The notes under the pieces were generated by a model. That model ran no database searches, had not been told where the DNA came from, and saw only the letters and a list, made by a program, of their open reading frames with translations. A DNA stretch of 8,948 bases from JAWVZB01 sp033722375 (GTDB taxonomy: Bacteria > Actinomycetota > Nitriliruptoria > Nitriliruptorales > Nitriliruptoraceae). The position numbers were made by a program, and so were the translations under genes. How positions within the stretch are numbered: position 1 is the stretch's first letter; each line of letters starts with the position of its first letter. Shown piece after piece: positions 1 through 5,958 of the stretch. The DNA is taken from assembly GCA_033722375.1 (NCBI GenBank), contig JAWVZB010000120.1:1-8948 (forward strand). The letters are read 5' to 3'.

Positions 1-1455
1 GAACGCACGACCGTCGACGTGGCCCGACACGTGCTCGACGGCTGGGAGGACGACCTCGAGGGGCGCTGGGACGACTTCTCGGTCGGGGCACACCACGCCG
101 GGGCGCACGTCCCGGTGCTGCAGACGATGCCCAAGACCTCGATCGCGTCGGACGACGACGCCCAGGACTACCTCGAGCGTTGTCGGCAGGTCGACACCTA
201 CCTCGCCCAGGCACGTGAGCGACTCCGCAGCGGGCTGGCCGATGATCTGACACCACCCCGACGTGGAGTCCAGGCGACGATCCGCATGCTGGACGGCTAC
301 CTCGAGACCTCACTCGACCAGGACCTCCTCCTCGAACCCGTCGCAGGTGCCGGAGAGGAGTGGCGCGCCCAGGTCGCGGACGTGATCCGCGACTCGGTCC
401 GTCCCGCCCTCGCCGAGCACCGCGCTTTCCTGGCCGAGCAAGTAGCACCCCGCGCCCGACCGGACGAGCGGTCCGGGATCCTCCACCTCCCCGGCGGCGA
501 GGAGCGGTACCGGCGTGCGCTCGCCCACCACACCACCACCGACATGACCCCGGAGGAGGTCCACGAACTTGGTCGCACGATCGTGGACGAGCTCGAGGAC
601 GAGTACCGGGAGCTCGGTGGCCGCGTGCTCGGCGCCGACGACGTCCAAGCGATCTACGAGCGACTGCGGGACGACGAGGAGCTGCGCTTCGACGACGCCG
701 ACGAGGTGGAGGCAGCAGCCGAGCGTGCGCTCCGGAAGGCCGAGGACGCTGTCCCCGACTGGTTCGGTCGGCTGCCGGAAGCACCGTGCGAGGTCCGACG
801 CGTCCCCGAGCTCGAGGCACCCGACACCACCATCGCCTACTACATGCCTCCGGCAGAGGACGGTAGCCGGCCCGGGGCCTACTACATCAACACCTACGAA
901 CCCGAGACCCGCACCCGCTTCGAGGCCGAGACCCTGGCGTTCCACGAGAGCGTCCCCGGCCATCACCTCCAGATCGCCATCGCCCAGGAGCTGGAGCTGC
1001 CACGGGTGCGGCGCCTCGCGTTCGTCACCGCCTACATCGAAGGCTGGGCGCTCTACACGGAGCGACTGTGTGACGAGATGGGGCTGTACGAGAGCGACCT
1101 GTCCCGGCTCGGCATGCTCTCGTTCGACTCGTGGCGTGCCTGCCGACTCGTCGTCGACACCGGGCTCCACGCGATGGGGTGGAGCCGTCAGGAAGCGATC
1201 GACTACCTCGACGACAACAGCCCGCAGGCTCGCAACAACATCGCCAACGAGGTCGATCGTTACATCGCGTGGCCCGGACAGGCCTGTGCGTACATGGTGG
1301 GACGGCGTGAGATCCGTCGGCTGCGCGCGGACGCGCAGGGTCGCCTCGGCGATGACTTCGACATCCGTGGGTTCCACGACGTCGTCCTCACCGCCGGCGC
1401 GGTTCCGTTGCAGGTGCTCGCCAGCCTGGTCGAGCGGTGGTCGCCTGGCGGGTGA
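1..1455 (+). CDS. DUF885 family protein, putative zinc metallopeptidase (5' partial)
   Basis: The reading frame is open from base 1, so the N-terminus lies outside the window. DUF885 proteins are usually about 550-600 residues, so about 80-110 residues are probably missing. A GTG at 19 is only an internal codon. The hallmark HESVPGHHLQ (His codon at 943) is the DUF885 HExxPGHH signature, which differs from classical HExxH. It is followed by EGWALYTE (Glu codon at 1039), which probably supplies a further metal ligand. The C-terminal EVDRYIAWPGQA and GAVPL blocks are also typical of the family. The family is thought to contain metal-dependent peptidases, but the substrate cannot be read from sequence. 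No signal peptide can be judged because the start is missing. An 8-bp palindrome CCCCGGGG directly follows the stop, and pncA begins 67 bp downstream on the same strand. Confidence 0.93.
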   Translation, partial: ERTTVDVARHVLDGWEDDLEGRWDDFSVGAHHAGAHVPVLQTMPKTSIASDDDAQDYLERCRQVDTYLAQARERLRSGLADDLTPPRRGVQATIRMLDGYLETSLDQDLLLEPVAGAGEEWRAQVADVIRDSVRPALAEHRAFLAEQVAPRARPDERSGILHLPGGEERYRRALAHHTTTDMTPEEVHELGRTIVDELEDEYRELGGRVLGADDVQAIYERLRDDEELRFDDADEVEAAAERALRKAEDAVPDWFGRLPEAPCEVRRVPELEAPDTTIAYYMPPAEDGSRPGAYYINTYEPETRTRFEAETLAFHESVPGHHLQIAIAQELELPRVRRLAFVTAYIEGWALYTERLCDEMGLYESDLSRLGMLSFDSWRACRLVVDTGLHAMGWSRQEAIDYLDDNSPQARNNIANEVDRYIAWPGQACAYMVGRREIRRLRADAQGRLGDDFDIRGFHDVVLTAGAVPLQVLASLVERWSPGG

Positions 1456-1522
1456 CCCCGGGGTGCACCACCCTGTTCGTCGGCTTACCGTGCACGTCTG
1501 ACGCGACCTGTGGAGGAACCTC

Positions 1523-2131
1523 ATGGTCGACGAGCGTTCCATCGTGGACTACGACGAAGACACCGTGCTCGTGGTCGTCGACATGCAGAACGACTTCACC
1601 CACCCCGACGGCAGCCTCTACGTCGACGAGGGCGAAGAGGTGGTGCCGCTCATCAACACCGAGATCCGAGCCGCCCTCCAAGACGACGCGCTGGTGGTCT
1701 TCACGCAGGACTGGCATCCGGAGTCCACACCCCACTTCGAGAAGGACGGCGGGATCTGGCCCGTCCACTGTGTCGGTGGAACGTGGGGAGCCGAGTTCTA
1801 CGACGGCCTCGACGTCCCAGACGACGCTCCCGTCGTCAAGAAGGGGGTCGACGGCGGCGACGGCTACTCGGCGTTCAGCGTCCGAGACCCAGAGTCAGGC
1901 GAAGAGGAAGCCACCGAGCTGGGTGCGATCCTCGACGGGCACGGCATCGAGCACGTCGTCACGGTCGGGCTCGCGCAGGACTACTGCGTCAAGGAGACCG
2001 TGCTCGACGCCCTGCGAGCCGGCTACGAGACGACCCTTCTGACTGACCTCACGCGCCCCGTCGACCTCGAGGAAGGCGATGGAGCGCGAGCCCTCGAGGA
2101 GATGGAAGGGGCCGGCGCCGAGCTGCGCTGA
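1523..2131 (+). CDS. pncA: nicotinamidase
   Basis: This cytoplasmic enzyme hydrolyses nicotinamide to nicotinate and ammonia, the entry step of NAD salvage through the Preiss-Handler route. The 202-residue isochorismatase-fold protein shows the complete active site. The catalytic triad is D20 (in VVDMQNDF), K107 (in VVKKG) and C155 (in GLAQDYCV). The metal site is D63 and H65 (DWHP), H71, and H82 (in WPVHCVGGTWG). The usual GLATDYCV has Gln in place of Thr at 152, a variation outside the triad. The start is fixed by GGAGGA at 1512-1517, six bases before the ATG. An Asp/Glu-rich C-terminal tail of about 30 residues follows the core. The gene lies 67 bp after the DUF885 gene and 92 bp before the kinase gene, so co-transcription is possible but not shown. 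Related hydrolases of the same fold are the alternative; the WPxHC and DWHP motifs favour nicotinamidase. Confidence 0.93.
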   Translation: MVDERSIVDYDEDTVLVVVDMQNDFTHPDGSLYVDEGEEVVPLINTEIRAALQDDALVVFTQDWHPESTPHFEKDGGIWPVHCVGGTWGAEFYDGLDVPDDAPVVKKGVDGGDGYSAFSVRDPESGEEEATELGAILDGHGIEHVVTVGLAQDYCVKETVLDALRAGYETTLLTDLTRPVDLEEGDGARALEEMEGAGAELR

Positions 2132-2151
2132 CGGACAGGGGCCGTCCCGCA

Positions 2152-2168
2152 GGGGCCGGCCGCGCCCC
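2152..2168 (+). terminator. possible GC hairpin after pncA
   Basis: GGGGC (2152-2156) and GCCCC (2164-2168) can form a 5-bp stem with a 7-base loop, 20 bases after the pncA stop. There is no T-tract, so intrinsic termination is uncertain. The surrounding sequence is so GC-rich that several alternative pairings exist. Confidence 0.22.
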
Positions 2169-2184
2169 GCGCGGCGTCCTCCCC

Positions 2185-2194
2185 CACGATCGTG
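2185..2194. promoter_or_regulatory. 10-bp palindrome upstream of kinase gene
   Basis: CACGATCGTG is a perfect palindrome ending 29 bases before the kinase ATG, where an operator could sit. Similar GATC-centred palindromes also occur inside coding sequence (for example around 577-586 in the DUF885 gene), so chance is a serious alternative. Confidence 0.2.
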
Positions 2195-2223
2195 CGCTGC
2201 GACCCGCGAAGGAAGACCACGCG

Positions 2224-3648
2224 ATGGAGCCCGGCGAGACCCTGGCGGAGCGCTACGAGCTCCACGAGGTCGTCGGCCGGGGGGGTATGGGGGAGGTCTT
2301 CCGCGCCACCGACCGGACACTCGGACGGGAGGTCGCGGTCAAGGTGCTGCCGCGGCACCTCATCGGCGACCAGGACGCGACCCGCCGGTTCCGCCGTGAG
2401 GCCCGGCTGGCGGCCTCGCTGGACCGGAGCGACACCGTCACGGTGCACGACGTCGTCCAGGAGGGCGACGTCGAAGCCATCGTGATGGAGTTCATCGACG
2501 GGCCGACACTGGCCGACGTCCTCCGCGACACCGGTCCGCTGCCCTGGCGGCGAGCCCTCCGGATCGCCGCCATGGTCGCTGACGCCCTCGACGCCGCGCA
2601 CCGACGCGACCTCATCCACCGCGACGTGAAGCCCTCGAACGTGCTCCTCGTCGCGGACAACGAGATCAAGGTCACCGACTTCGGGATCGCCCGGGCGGGA
2701 CAAGCCAGCGACACGGTCACCGGCACTGTCCGGGGCTCCGTTCCCTACCTCGCGCCCGAGCAGGCGCTCGGCGAGCCGACCGACGCTCGCACCGACGTGT
2801 ACGGCCTCGGCTGTCTGGTCTACGAACTGCTGACGGGGCGACCGCCCTACGTCGCCGATGACGCTGTGGGGACCGTCTACCAGCACCTGCATGCGGAGCC
2901 CGTGCCACCGAGCCAGCGCAACGACGACGTCCCCGAGCAGGTGGATCGCGTGGTCCTGCGGGCGATCGCACGCGACATCGACCGCCGGTGGCCGTCGGCC
3001 GGTGCCTTCGCAGAGGCCTTGCGCGCCACGGAGGCAGGCGAGGACGTCACCCAGGTGCTGCCGCCCGACCCAGCCCCGGCCCACGCCGCAACCGAGCGGG
3101 TATCGACGCCCCCTCCACGACGGGGTGGCCGCGCGAAGAAGGAACCGGTGCGACGGAGCCAACCTCGCCGGAGTTCCGTCCCACTGCTCGTCGGCCTCAT
3201 CGTGCTCGTGTTCGTCGTGCTGTGGGTTGTGGGCGCCTTCGACGACACCGGGGCGGCCACCGAGGACCCTGCGGCCAGTGCCACGCAAACGACCGCGCCG
3301 CCCCCGTCAGAGCCCACGCCAACCCCGACCGCGAGCCCCTCGCCCACGCCCGCCCCGTCCCCCGAGGGGCCGGGGACGCCCGAGGAGGAAGCGCAGGAGG
3401 TTCGAGCGGCGATCGCCGCGGCCCGCTCCGAGGGGGAGATCAGCGCGAAGGCAGAGGAGGAGCTCGACAAGCGGCTCACCGAAGTCATGGAGAAACACGA
3501 CGAGGGCGACCGCGAGGAGGCGCTGAAGAAGCTCGACGAGCTGCGCGACAAGCTGGACGAACTCGTCGAGAAGCAGGAGGCCACACCGGAGGCGCGAGAA
3601 CGGCTCGGGCCCGAGCTCGACGATCTCCGGATCGCACTCGGAGGATGA
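2224..3648 (+). CDS. transmembrane serine/threonine protein kinase, PknB-like, with extracellular helical domain
   Basis: This 474-residue protein probably phosphorylates Ser/Thr on cytoplasmic targets in response to an outside signal. The Hanks-type kinase domain spans about residues 10-275. It has a glycine loop GRGGMGEV (18-25), ATP-binding K40 (AVKVL), catalytic HRDVKPSN (D134, N139) and DFG (D152). The activation loop has candidate phospho-threonines T164, T166 and T168 before PYLAPEQ (174-180). A basic juxtamembrane stretch precedes one membrane helix (about 319-338). Outside lie a Pro/Thr/Ser linker (about 352-385) and a charged, helical C-terminal module (about 386-474). That module resembles the FIVAR-like tail of several actinobacterial kinases rather than PASTA repeats. 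All catalytic residues are present, so activity is expected. AAGGA at 2209-2213 precedes the ATG by ten bases. A stalk-like surface protein gene follows on the same strand. Substrates and ligand are unknown. Confidence 0.95.
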   Translation: MEPGETLAERYELHEVVGRGGMGEVFRATDRTLGREVAVKVLPRHLIGDQDATRRFRREARLAASLDRSDTVTVHDVVQEGDVEAIVMEFIDGPTLADVLRDTGPLPWRRALRIAAMVADALDAAHRRDLIHRDVKPSNVLLVADNEIKVTDFGIARAGQASDTVTGTVRGSVPYLAPEQALGEPTDARTDVYGLGCLVYELLTGRPPYVADDAVGTVYQHLHAEPVPPSQRNDDVPEQVDRVVLRAIARDIDRRWPSAGAFAEALRATEAGEDVTQVLPPDPAPAHAATERVSTPPPRRGGRAKKEPVRRSQPRRSSVPLLVGLIVLVFVVLWVVGAFDDTGAATEDPAASATQTTAPPPSEPTPTPTASPSPTPAPSPEGPGTPEEEAQEVRAAIAAARSEGEISAKAEEELDKRLTEVMEKHDEGDREEALKKLDELRDKLDELVEKQEATPEARERLGPELDDLRIALGG

Positions 3649-3696
3649 CCTCCGCGCGGCGGCGGGCGGACGTTGCGCGAACGGGTAGCACCTCCG

Positions 3697-3724
3697 TGGT
3701 TCTTTCGGAGCCCTCCTCTACTAT
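3697..3724 (+). promoter_or_regulatory. candidate promoter for the stalk protein gene
   Basis: TACTAT (3719-3724) is an AT-rich -10-like hexamer that stands out in this GC-rich gap and lies 47 bases before the TTG start at 3772. A -35 at 16-bp spacing would be TGGTTC (3697-3702), a poor match. CTCCG/CGGAG (3692-3696 and 3706-3710) could form a small hairpin in the same place. Confidence 0.3.
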
Positions 3725-3771
3725 CCGGCATCGGGAGCAGCTGGGCCGTCCACAACCGCAGGGATCGAACC

Positions 3772-4200
3772 TTGTCACGTGCCACCGTTGCGCTGTTGGC
3801 CGTCGCCAGCCTCATCCTCGTCCTGGGCGTCGTCGCCGTTGCGATCGATGGCGGTGAGGACGATGGCGACACGACGGCGCTCCCGACCGAGACGGACACG
3901 ACCGAGCCGACGACGAGTCCCACTGGCGGTACCGAATCACCGACCGAGCCCGGCACGAGCCCTTCGCCTTCGCCGTCTCCCAGCCCCTCCCCGTCGCCCA
4001 GCCCGACGGACACCGAGACCGAGATCGTCGCCGGCGGAACCGAAGGCGACGGCACCGACGACGGTACGGACGACGGCACAGATGACGGCACGGACGACGG
4101 CGACGACGGGGTGGATGACATGCCGAACACCGGTGGTGGGTTCGCCCTCGCCGGCGGGCTGCTGCTGTTCACCGCGACCGGCCGGAGACGTCGGGGCTGA
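3772..4200 (+). CDS. small secreted stalk-like protein with MPNTG sortase signal
   Basis: The product is a 142-residue protein with no recognised catalytic or binding domain. It has a hydrophobic N-terminal segment (about residues 5-24) ending AVA-IDGG, either a signal peptide or an anchor. A Thr/Pro/Ser/Glu-rich region contains eight Ser-Pro pairs, and a Gly-Thr-Asp-Asp repeat follows. The C-terminus has MPNTG (117-121), a hydrophobic stretch and RRRR, the arrangement of an LPXTG-type cell-wall sorting signal with Met replacing Leu. It is therefore probably attached to the envelope by a sortase, which is not in this window. TTG at 3772 is preferred because AGGGA (3760-3764) lies seven bases upstream and the hydrophobic segment begins at once. 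An in-frame TTG at 3673 would add 33 unlikely residues. It follows the receptor kinase gene by 123 bp. Function is unknown; it may be a spacer or a glycosylated or cation-binding surface protein. Confidence 0.78.
   Translation: MSRATVALLAVASLILVLGVVAVAIDGGEDDGDTTALPTETDTTEPTTSPTGGTESPTEPGTSPSPSPSPSPSPSPSPTDTETEIVAGGTEGDGTDDGTDDGTDDGTDDGDDGVDDMPNTGGGFALAGGLLLFTATGRRRRG
3958..4005 (+). repeat. Ser-Pro dipeptide repeat tract
   Basis: Eight consecutive Ser-Pro codon pairs form a stiff, extended linker in the stalk protein. Serine codons vary (AGC, TCG, TCT, TCC), so the repeat is kept at protein level rather than being a recent DNA expansion. Confidence 0.85.
4051..4098 (+). repeat. four 12-bp tandem units encoding Gly-Thr-Asp-Asp
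   Basis: The four units are GGCACCGACGAC, GGTACGGACGAC, GGCACAGATGAC and GGCACGGACGAC, followed by a degenerate Gly-Asp-Asp-Gly unit. They differ at third positions, which suggests an older duplication or selection for the acidic peptide. The tract lies just before the sorting signal. Copy number could vary between strains. Confidence 0.85.
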
Positions 4201-4204
4201 GCGC

Positions 4205-4233
4205 TCGGTCGGGCCGCCGGCTCGTCGTACGCT
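4205..4233 (+). promoter_or_regulatory. weak candidate promoter for tRNA-Arg
   Basis: TACGCT (4228-4233) is a possible -10 element 14 bases before the mature tRNA, with TCGGTC (4205-4210) at 17-bp spacing as a poor -35. The tRNA could instead be read from the upstream gene, whose stop is at 4198-4200. Confidence 0.22.
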
Positions 4234-4247
4234 GACGCGATGCACGG

Positions 4248-4325
4248 GCGCCCGTAGCTCAGCCTGGAAAGAGCACCGGACTTCTAATCCGACGGTCGCA
4301 GGTTCGAATCCTGCCGGGCGCGCCA
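4248..4325 (+). tRNA. tRNA-Arg (anticodon UCU), CCA encoded
   Basis: The 78-base cloverleaf reads AGA codons, and probably AGG by wobble. The acceptor stem GCGCCCG (4248-4254) pairs perfectly with CGGGCGC (4315-4321), followed by discriminator G4322 and a genomic CCA (4323-4325). The D stem is GCTC/GAGC with a ten-base loop containing GG. The anticodon loop is CTTCTAA with TCT at 4283-4285, and the T arm is GCAGG-TTCGAAT-CCTGC. The acceptor, T arm and G73 match the layout of E. coli tRNA-Arg(UCU). One oddity is that the top pair of the anticodon stem is C4276 opposite A4292, a mismatch where a Watson-Crick pair is expected. The next gene is convergent and its stop lies only 22 bases away. No clear terminator is seen. 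Confidence 0.96.
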
Positions 4326-4347
4326 CTCGGGGCGCACAGATGTCAGG

Positions 4348-4890
4348 TCAGGGTCCGTCGATCCGACCGAGGACGCCTTCGAGGTTGCCGTTGCCAATGA
4401 GCGCCTTGTAGTGCACCTCGTCGGCCCCCGGCTGCGCCGTCAGGCGGACTCGGGTGCCGCCTTCACAGGGCCGCTCATCGTCCCCGACGCTCTCACCTGG
4501 ACGCTCCCGAAACTCGTAGACCGGCGGTGACGCATCGATCGCGGCCATGGGGTTGACGCACCTAGCGCCTCCTGCGGTGGTCGTGGTCGTCGTGCCCACC
4601 ACGGATGACCGATCGGCTGCTGCCTCGATCTCGAGTTCGATCCGCCATGTCCCGACCGGGTTGCCGAAGAGGTCACCCTCCACCTGCCCCACCCAGGTGC
4701 CGGCAATTCCGCTGAAGTCCAGCTTCCCGTCAGCGGTGGTGGCCACCTCTTCCGTAGTCTCGCTGGACGCGGTCGGCGCGGGGGGATCCCCGGCGGTCGA
4801 GGCCGCTTCCGGTCCTCGGCATGCGCCGGCCGCCAGCAACAACGCCAGGCCAAGTACGGAAACCGGCTGGAAAGGCGACGGTCCCACCAC
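4348..4890 (-). CDS. putative lipoprotein, unrecognised family
   Basis: This is a 180-residue predicted exported protein that I cannot place in a known family. The N-terminus has a hydrophobic stretch (residues 10-23) ending LLLAAGAC, a lipobox-like site with C24 as the probable lipidated cysteine. The n-region has no Lys or Arg, which weakens the call slightly. A Ala/Pro/Thr/Glu-rich linker (about 25-55) leads to a compact domain (about 60-180). Its start, GTWVGQVEGD followed by GTWRIELEIE and VVGTTTT, suggests a small antiparallel beta sheet or barrel. C111 and C142 could form a disulphide. AAGGGAG on the minus strand (4898-4892) marks the ribosome site. Two adjacent GTG codons begin the frame, and the second (4887) is better spaced, giving 179 residues. 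Its 3' end converges with tRNA-Arg. Codon use fits a real gene. Confidence 0.75.
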   Translation of the reverse strand: MVGPSPFQPVSVLGLALLLAAGACRGPEAASTAGDPPAPTASSETTEEVATTADGKLDFSGIAGTWVGQVEGDLFGNPVGTWRIELEIEAAADRSSVVGTTTTTTAGGARCVNPMAAIDASPPVYEFRERPGESVGDDERPCEGGTRVRLTAQPGADEVHYKALIGNGNLEGVLGRIDGP

Positions 4891-5296
4891 GCTCCCTTCA
4901 GGTCTCTCAGGTGCCCAGTGTGTCGTCCCGCCCTCAAGGAACGCTCAACAGATCGCACGAGCGCGTGATGGTGCCGGCTCGAGCGAGTGCCTGAGCGAGC
5001 CGCTCGCGTGCCCGGGATTGGTCGGTGCGGGTTCCCGAGTTCTCTACATGCACCCCGACGTACTTGCTACCGGCCCTGTGTTACCCCTCACGTCCCGCCA
5101 CTCGAAGGAGGGTGCTGACGAGCGCCGGTGTGCCCACCCAGGGACGCGTACTCCACCGAAGGCAGCGACCGGGCAGAGATGTCTGCCAACTCGGATTGAC
5201 GTCGCCGTACACCCCGCCCGGAACCCCGATCCGAAGGTCGCGGCTGCGAACCCTGACGGGGAAGCGAGTCCCATCGTCGCCGCTAGAGAAGAGCTG
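4891..5296. other. 406-bp stretch with no convincing gene
   Basis: This lies between the lipoprotein start and the cupin stop. On the minus strand the cupin frame stays open for about 70 codons past its TGA to a TAA near 5085, then for about 48 more to a TGA near 4939. Neither part has a good start with a ribosome site, and third-position GC is only about 73 percent against clearly higher values in neighbouring genes. I therefore treat it as non-coding or decayed. Small inverted repeats are present: GGCAGA/TCTGCC (5172-5187, 4-base loop) and GGCTCG/CGAGCC (4976-5001). It must also hold the lipoprotein promoter; TTGAGC on the minus strand (4948-4943) is a possible -35 without a clear -10. Confidence 0.5.
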
Positions 5297-5689
5297 TCAG
5301 TGGTCGTGCTCTGCGTCCGACTCCGCCTTCGTCGCGTGCACGGTTCCGTGCTCGTGTTCCGGCGGGGCGTAGGCCGTCGCGAGACGCAGCGGCGCGGTCC
5401 CCGTGTTGACGAAGTTGTGGTGGGTGCCGGCCTCCACGAACACGAGCTGACCCGGACCCACTGTCGTGCGTTCCCCGTCGAGGATCGATTCGGCTTCGCC
5501 CTCGAGGAACAGGAGCACCTGATCGGTATCCGGATGTGTCTCGGCGCCGATCTCACCTCCAGGCGGGATGGTCATCGCGACGATCTGCAGGTGGGGTCCG
5601 GTGATGAGCACCCGACGGAAGTCATCGTTCTCCCGAACCTGCTGGAAGAGATCCAGTTCGTTGCCGACGGTGGTCGCGTCCGCGGTCAT
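5297..5689 (-). CDS. small single-domain cupin protein
   Basis: This 130-residue protein is one conserved beta-barrel cupin domain, probably cytoplasmic and metal-binding, with unknown substrate. The first cupin motif is seen as PPGGEIGAETHPDTDQVLLF, and the second as GQLVFVEAGTHHNFVNTG with its His residues. The ending, YAPPEHEHGTVHATKAES, belongs to a widespread family of small cupins whose members end PPEHPDGTVHxTKAE, some annotated as mannose-6-phosphate isomerase-like. The extra tail is His/Glu-rich (AEHDH). Start choice: GAGGAG on the minus strand (5703-5698) is eight bases before the ATG at 5689. A GTG at 5698 overlaps that ribosome site and is unlikely to be used. It is divergent from the SnoaL-like gene, and no terminator is apparent downstream. 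Confidence 0.9.
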   Translation of the reverse strand: MTADATTVGNELDLFQQVRENDDFRRVLITGPHLQIVAMTIPPGGEIGAETHPDTDQVLLFLEGEAESILDGERTTVGPGQLVFVEAGTHHNFVNTGTAPLRLATAYAPPEHEHGTVHATKAESDAEHDH

Positions 5690-5807
5690 GATGGCCACTC
5701 CTCGGTTGCTCGTGCAGCTCTGTGTGTCCGCTACCAGGGGACCCAGACGGTTCCCACGCGACCAGGGCCGTTCGGCACGACTTCGAGGCGACGTTCGTGA
5801 AACGCCG

Positions 5808-5820
5808 AACCTTCCAGGTT
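5808..5820. promoter_or_regulatory. inverted repeat AACCT-TCC-AGGTT, candidate operator
   Basis: It has perfect 5-bp arms around a 3-base centre in the divergent intergenic region, 118 bases upstream of the cupin start. The size suits a small dimeric regulator, but such short repeats can occur by chance. Confidence 0.3.
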
Positions 5821-5878
5821 AGGGCCAGGCACGTCCAGAGGGGCCAACGTTCGTCCGGTCTCGGTACCCACGTTCGAC

Positions 5879-5891
5879 GGGTGGATCACCC
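5879..5891. promoter_or_regulatory. inverted repeat GGGTG-GAT-CACCC, candidate operator
   Basis: It has perfect 5-bp arms with a 3-base centre, immediately before the -35-like TTGTCA at 5894. It shares arm and spacer length, but not sequence, with the repeat at 5808. GTGGAT (5881-5886) also has an inverted copy ATCCAC (5914-5919), so the site may instead be part of a larger foldback. Confidence 0.33.
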
Positions 5892-5958
5892 CCTTGTCAC
5901 GACCGGGACGTGCATCCACGGTGAAAGTGTCAAGCGGTTCTCGATGGAGGAGACACGC

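Larger units (their letters stand above)
5690..5958. promoter_or_regulatory. divergent intergenic region, cupin / SnoaL-like genes
   Basis: These 269 bases must contain promoters for both divergent genes. An in-frame extension of the SnoaL-like frame back to 5722 exists, but its residues look unlike protein and the strong ribosome site is at 5946-5952. The region holds two 13-bp inverted repeats, listed separately. A -35-like TTGTCA (5894-5899) reads toward the plus-strand gene, without a good -10. No confident promoter is seen for the cupin. Confidence 0.55.

Noticed and set aside
1463..1495. Two GTGCAC palindromes (1463-1468, 1490-1495) before pncA
   Set aside because: Six-base palindromes are too common at this GC content, and no promoter is recognisable beside them.
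310..1542. Long minus-strand open frame opposite the DUF885 gene
   Set aside because: The plus strand carries the conserved DUF885 motifs. Long antisense frames are expected opposite GC-rich genes and this one has no recognisable domain.
2023..3288. Long minus-strand open frame opposite the kinase gene
   Set aside because: It is the antisense shadow of the kinase domain, whose catalytic motifs are all on the plus strand.
2877..4172. Ser-rich minus-strand open frame opposite the kinase tail and stalk gene
   Set aside because: Its Ser/Val runs are the reverse complement of the acidic and Ser-Pro repeats. It has no start context or domain.
3937..4326. Minus-strand open frame beginning MARPAGFEPATVGLEVR
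   Set aside because: This is the well-known false protein made by translating the antisense of a tRNA gene. It overlaps tRNA-Arg and the stalk protein, and has Arg/Pro-rich low-complexity content.
4248..4400. tRNA-Arg as an integration site for a mobile element
   Set aside because: No second copy of the tRNA 3' end and no integrase or phage-like gene is seen in the window.
4547..5800. 417-codon plus-strand open frame
   Set aside because: It runs antisense to both the lipoprotein and the cupin, which have clear motifs and ribosome sites. Its translation shows no domain.
5722..5958. N-terminal extension of the SnoaL-like protein
   Set aside because: The strong GGAGGAG at 5946-5952 fits ATG 5959, the fold begins there, and the upstream residues are Arg/His/Gly-rich and unlike the family.
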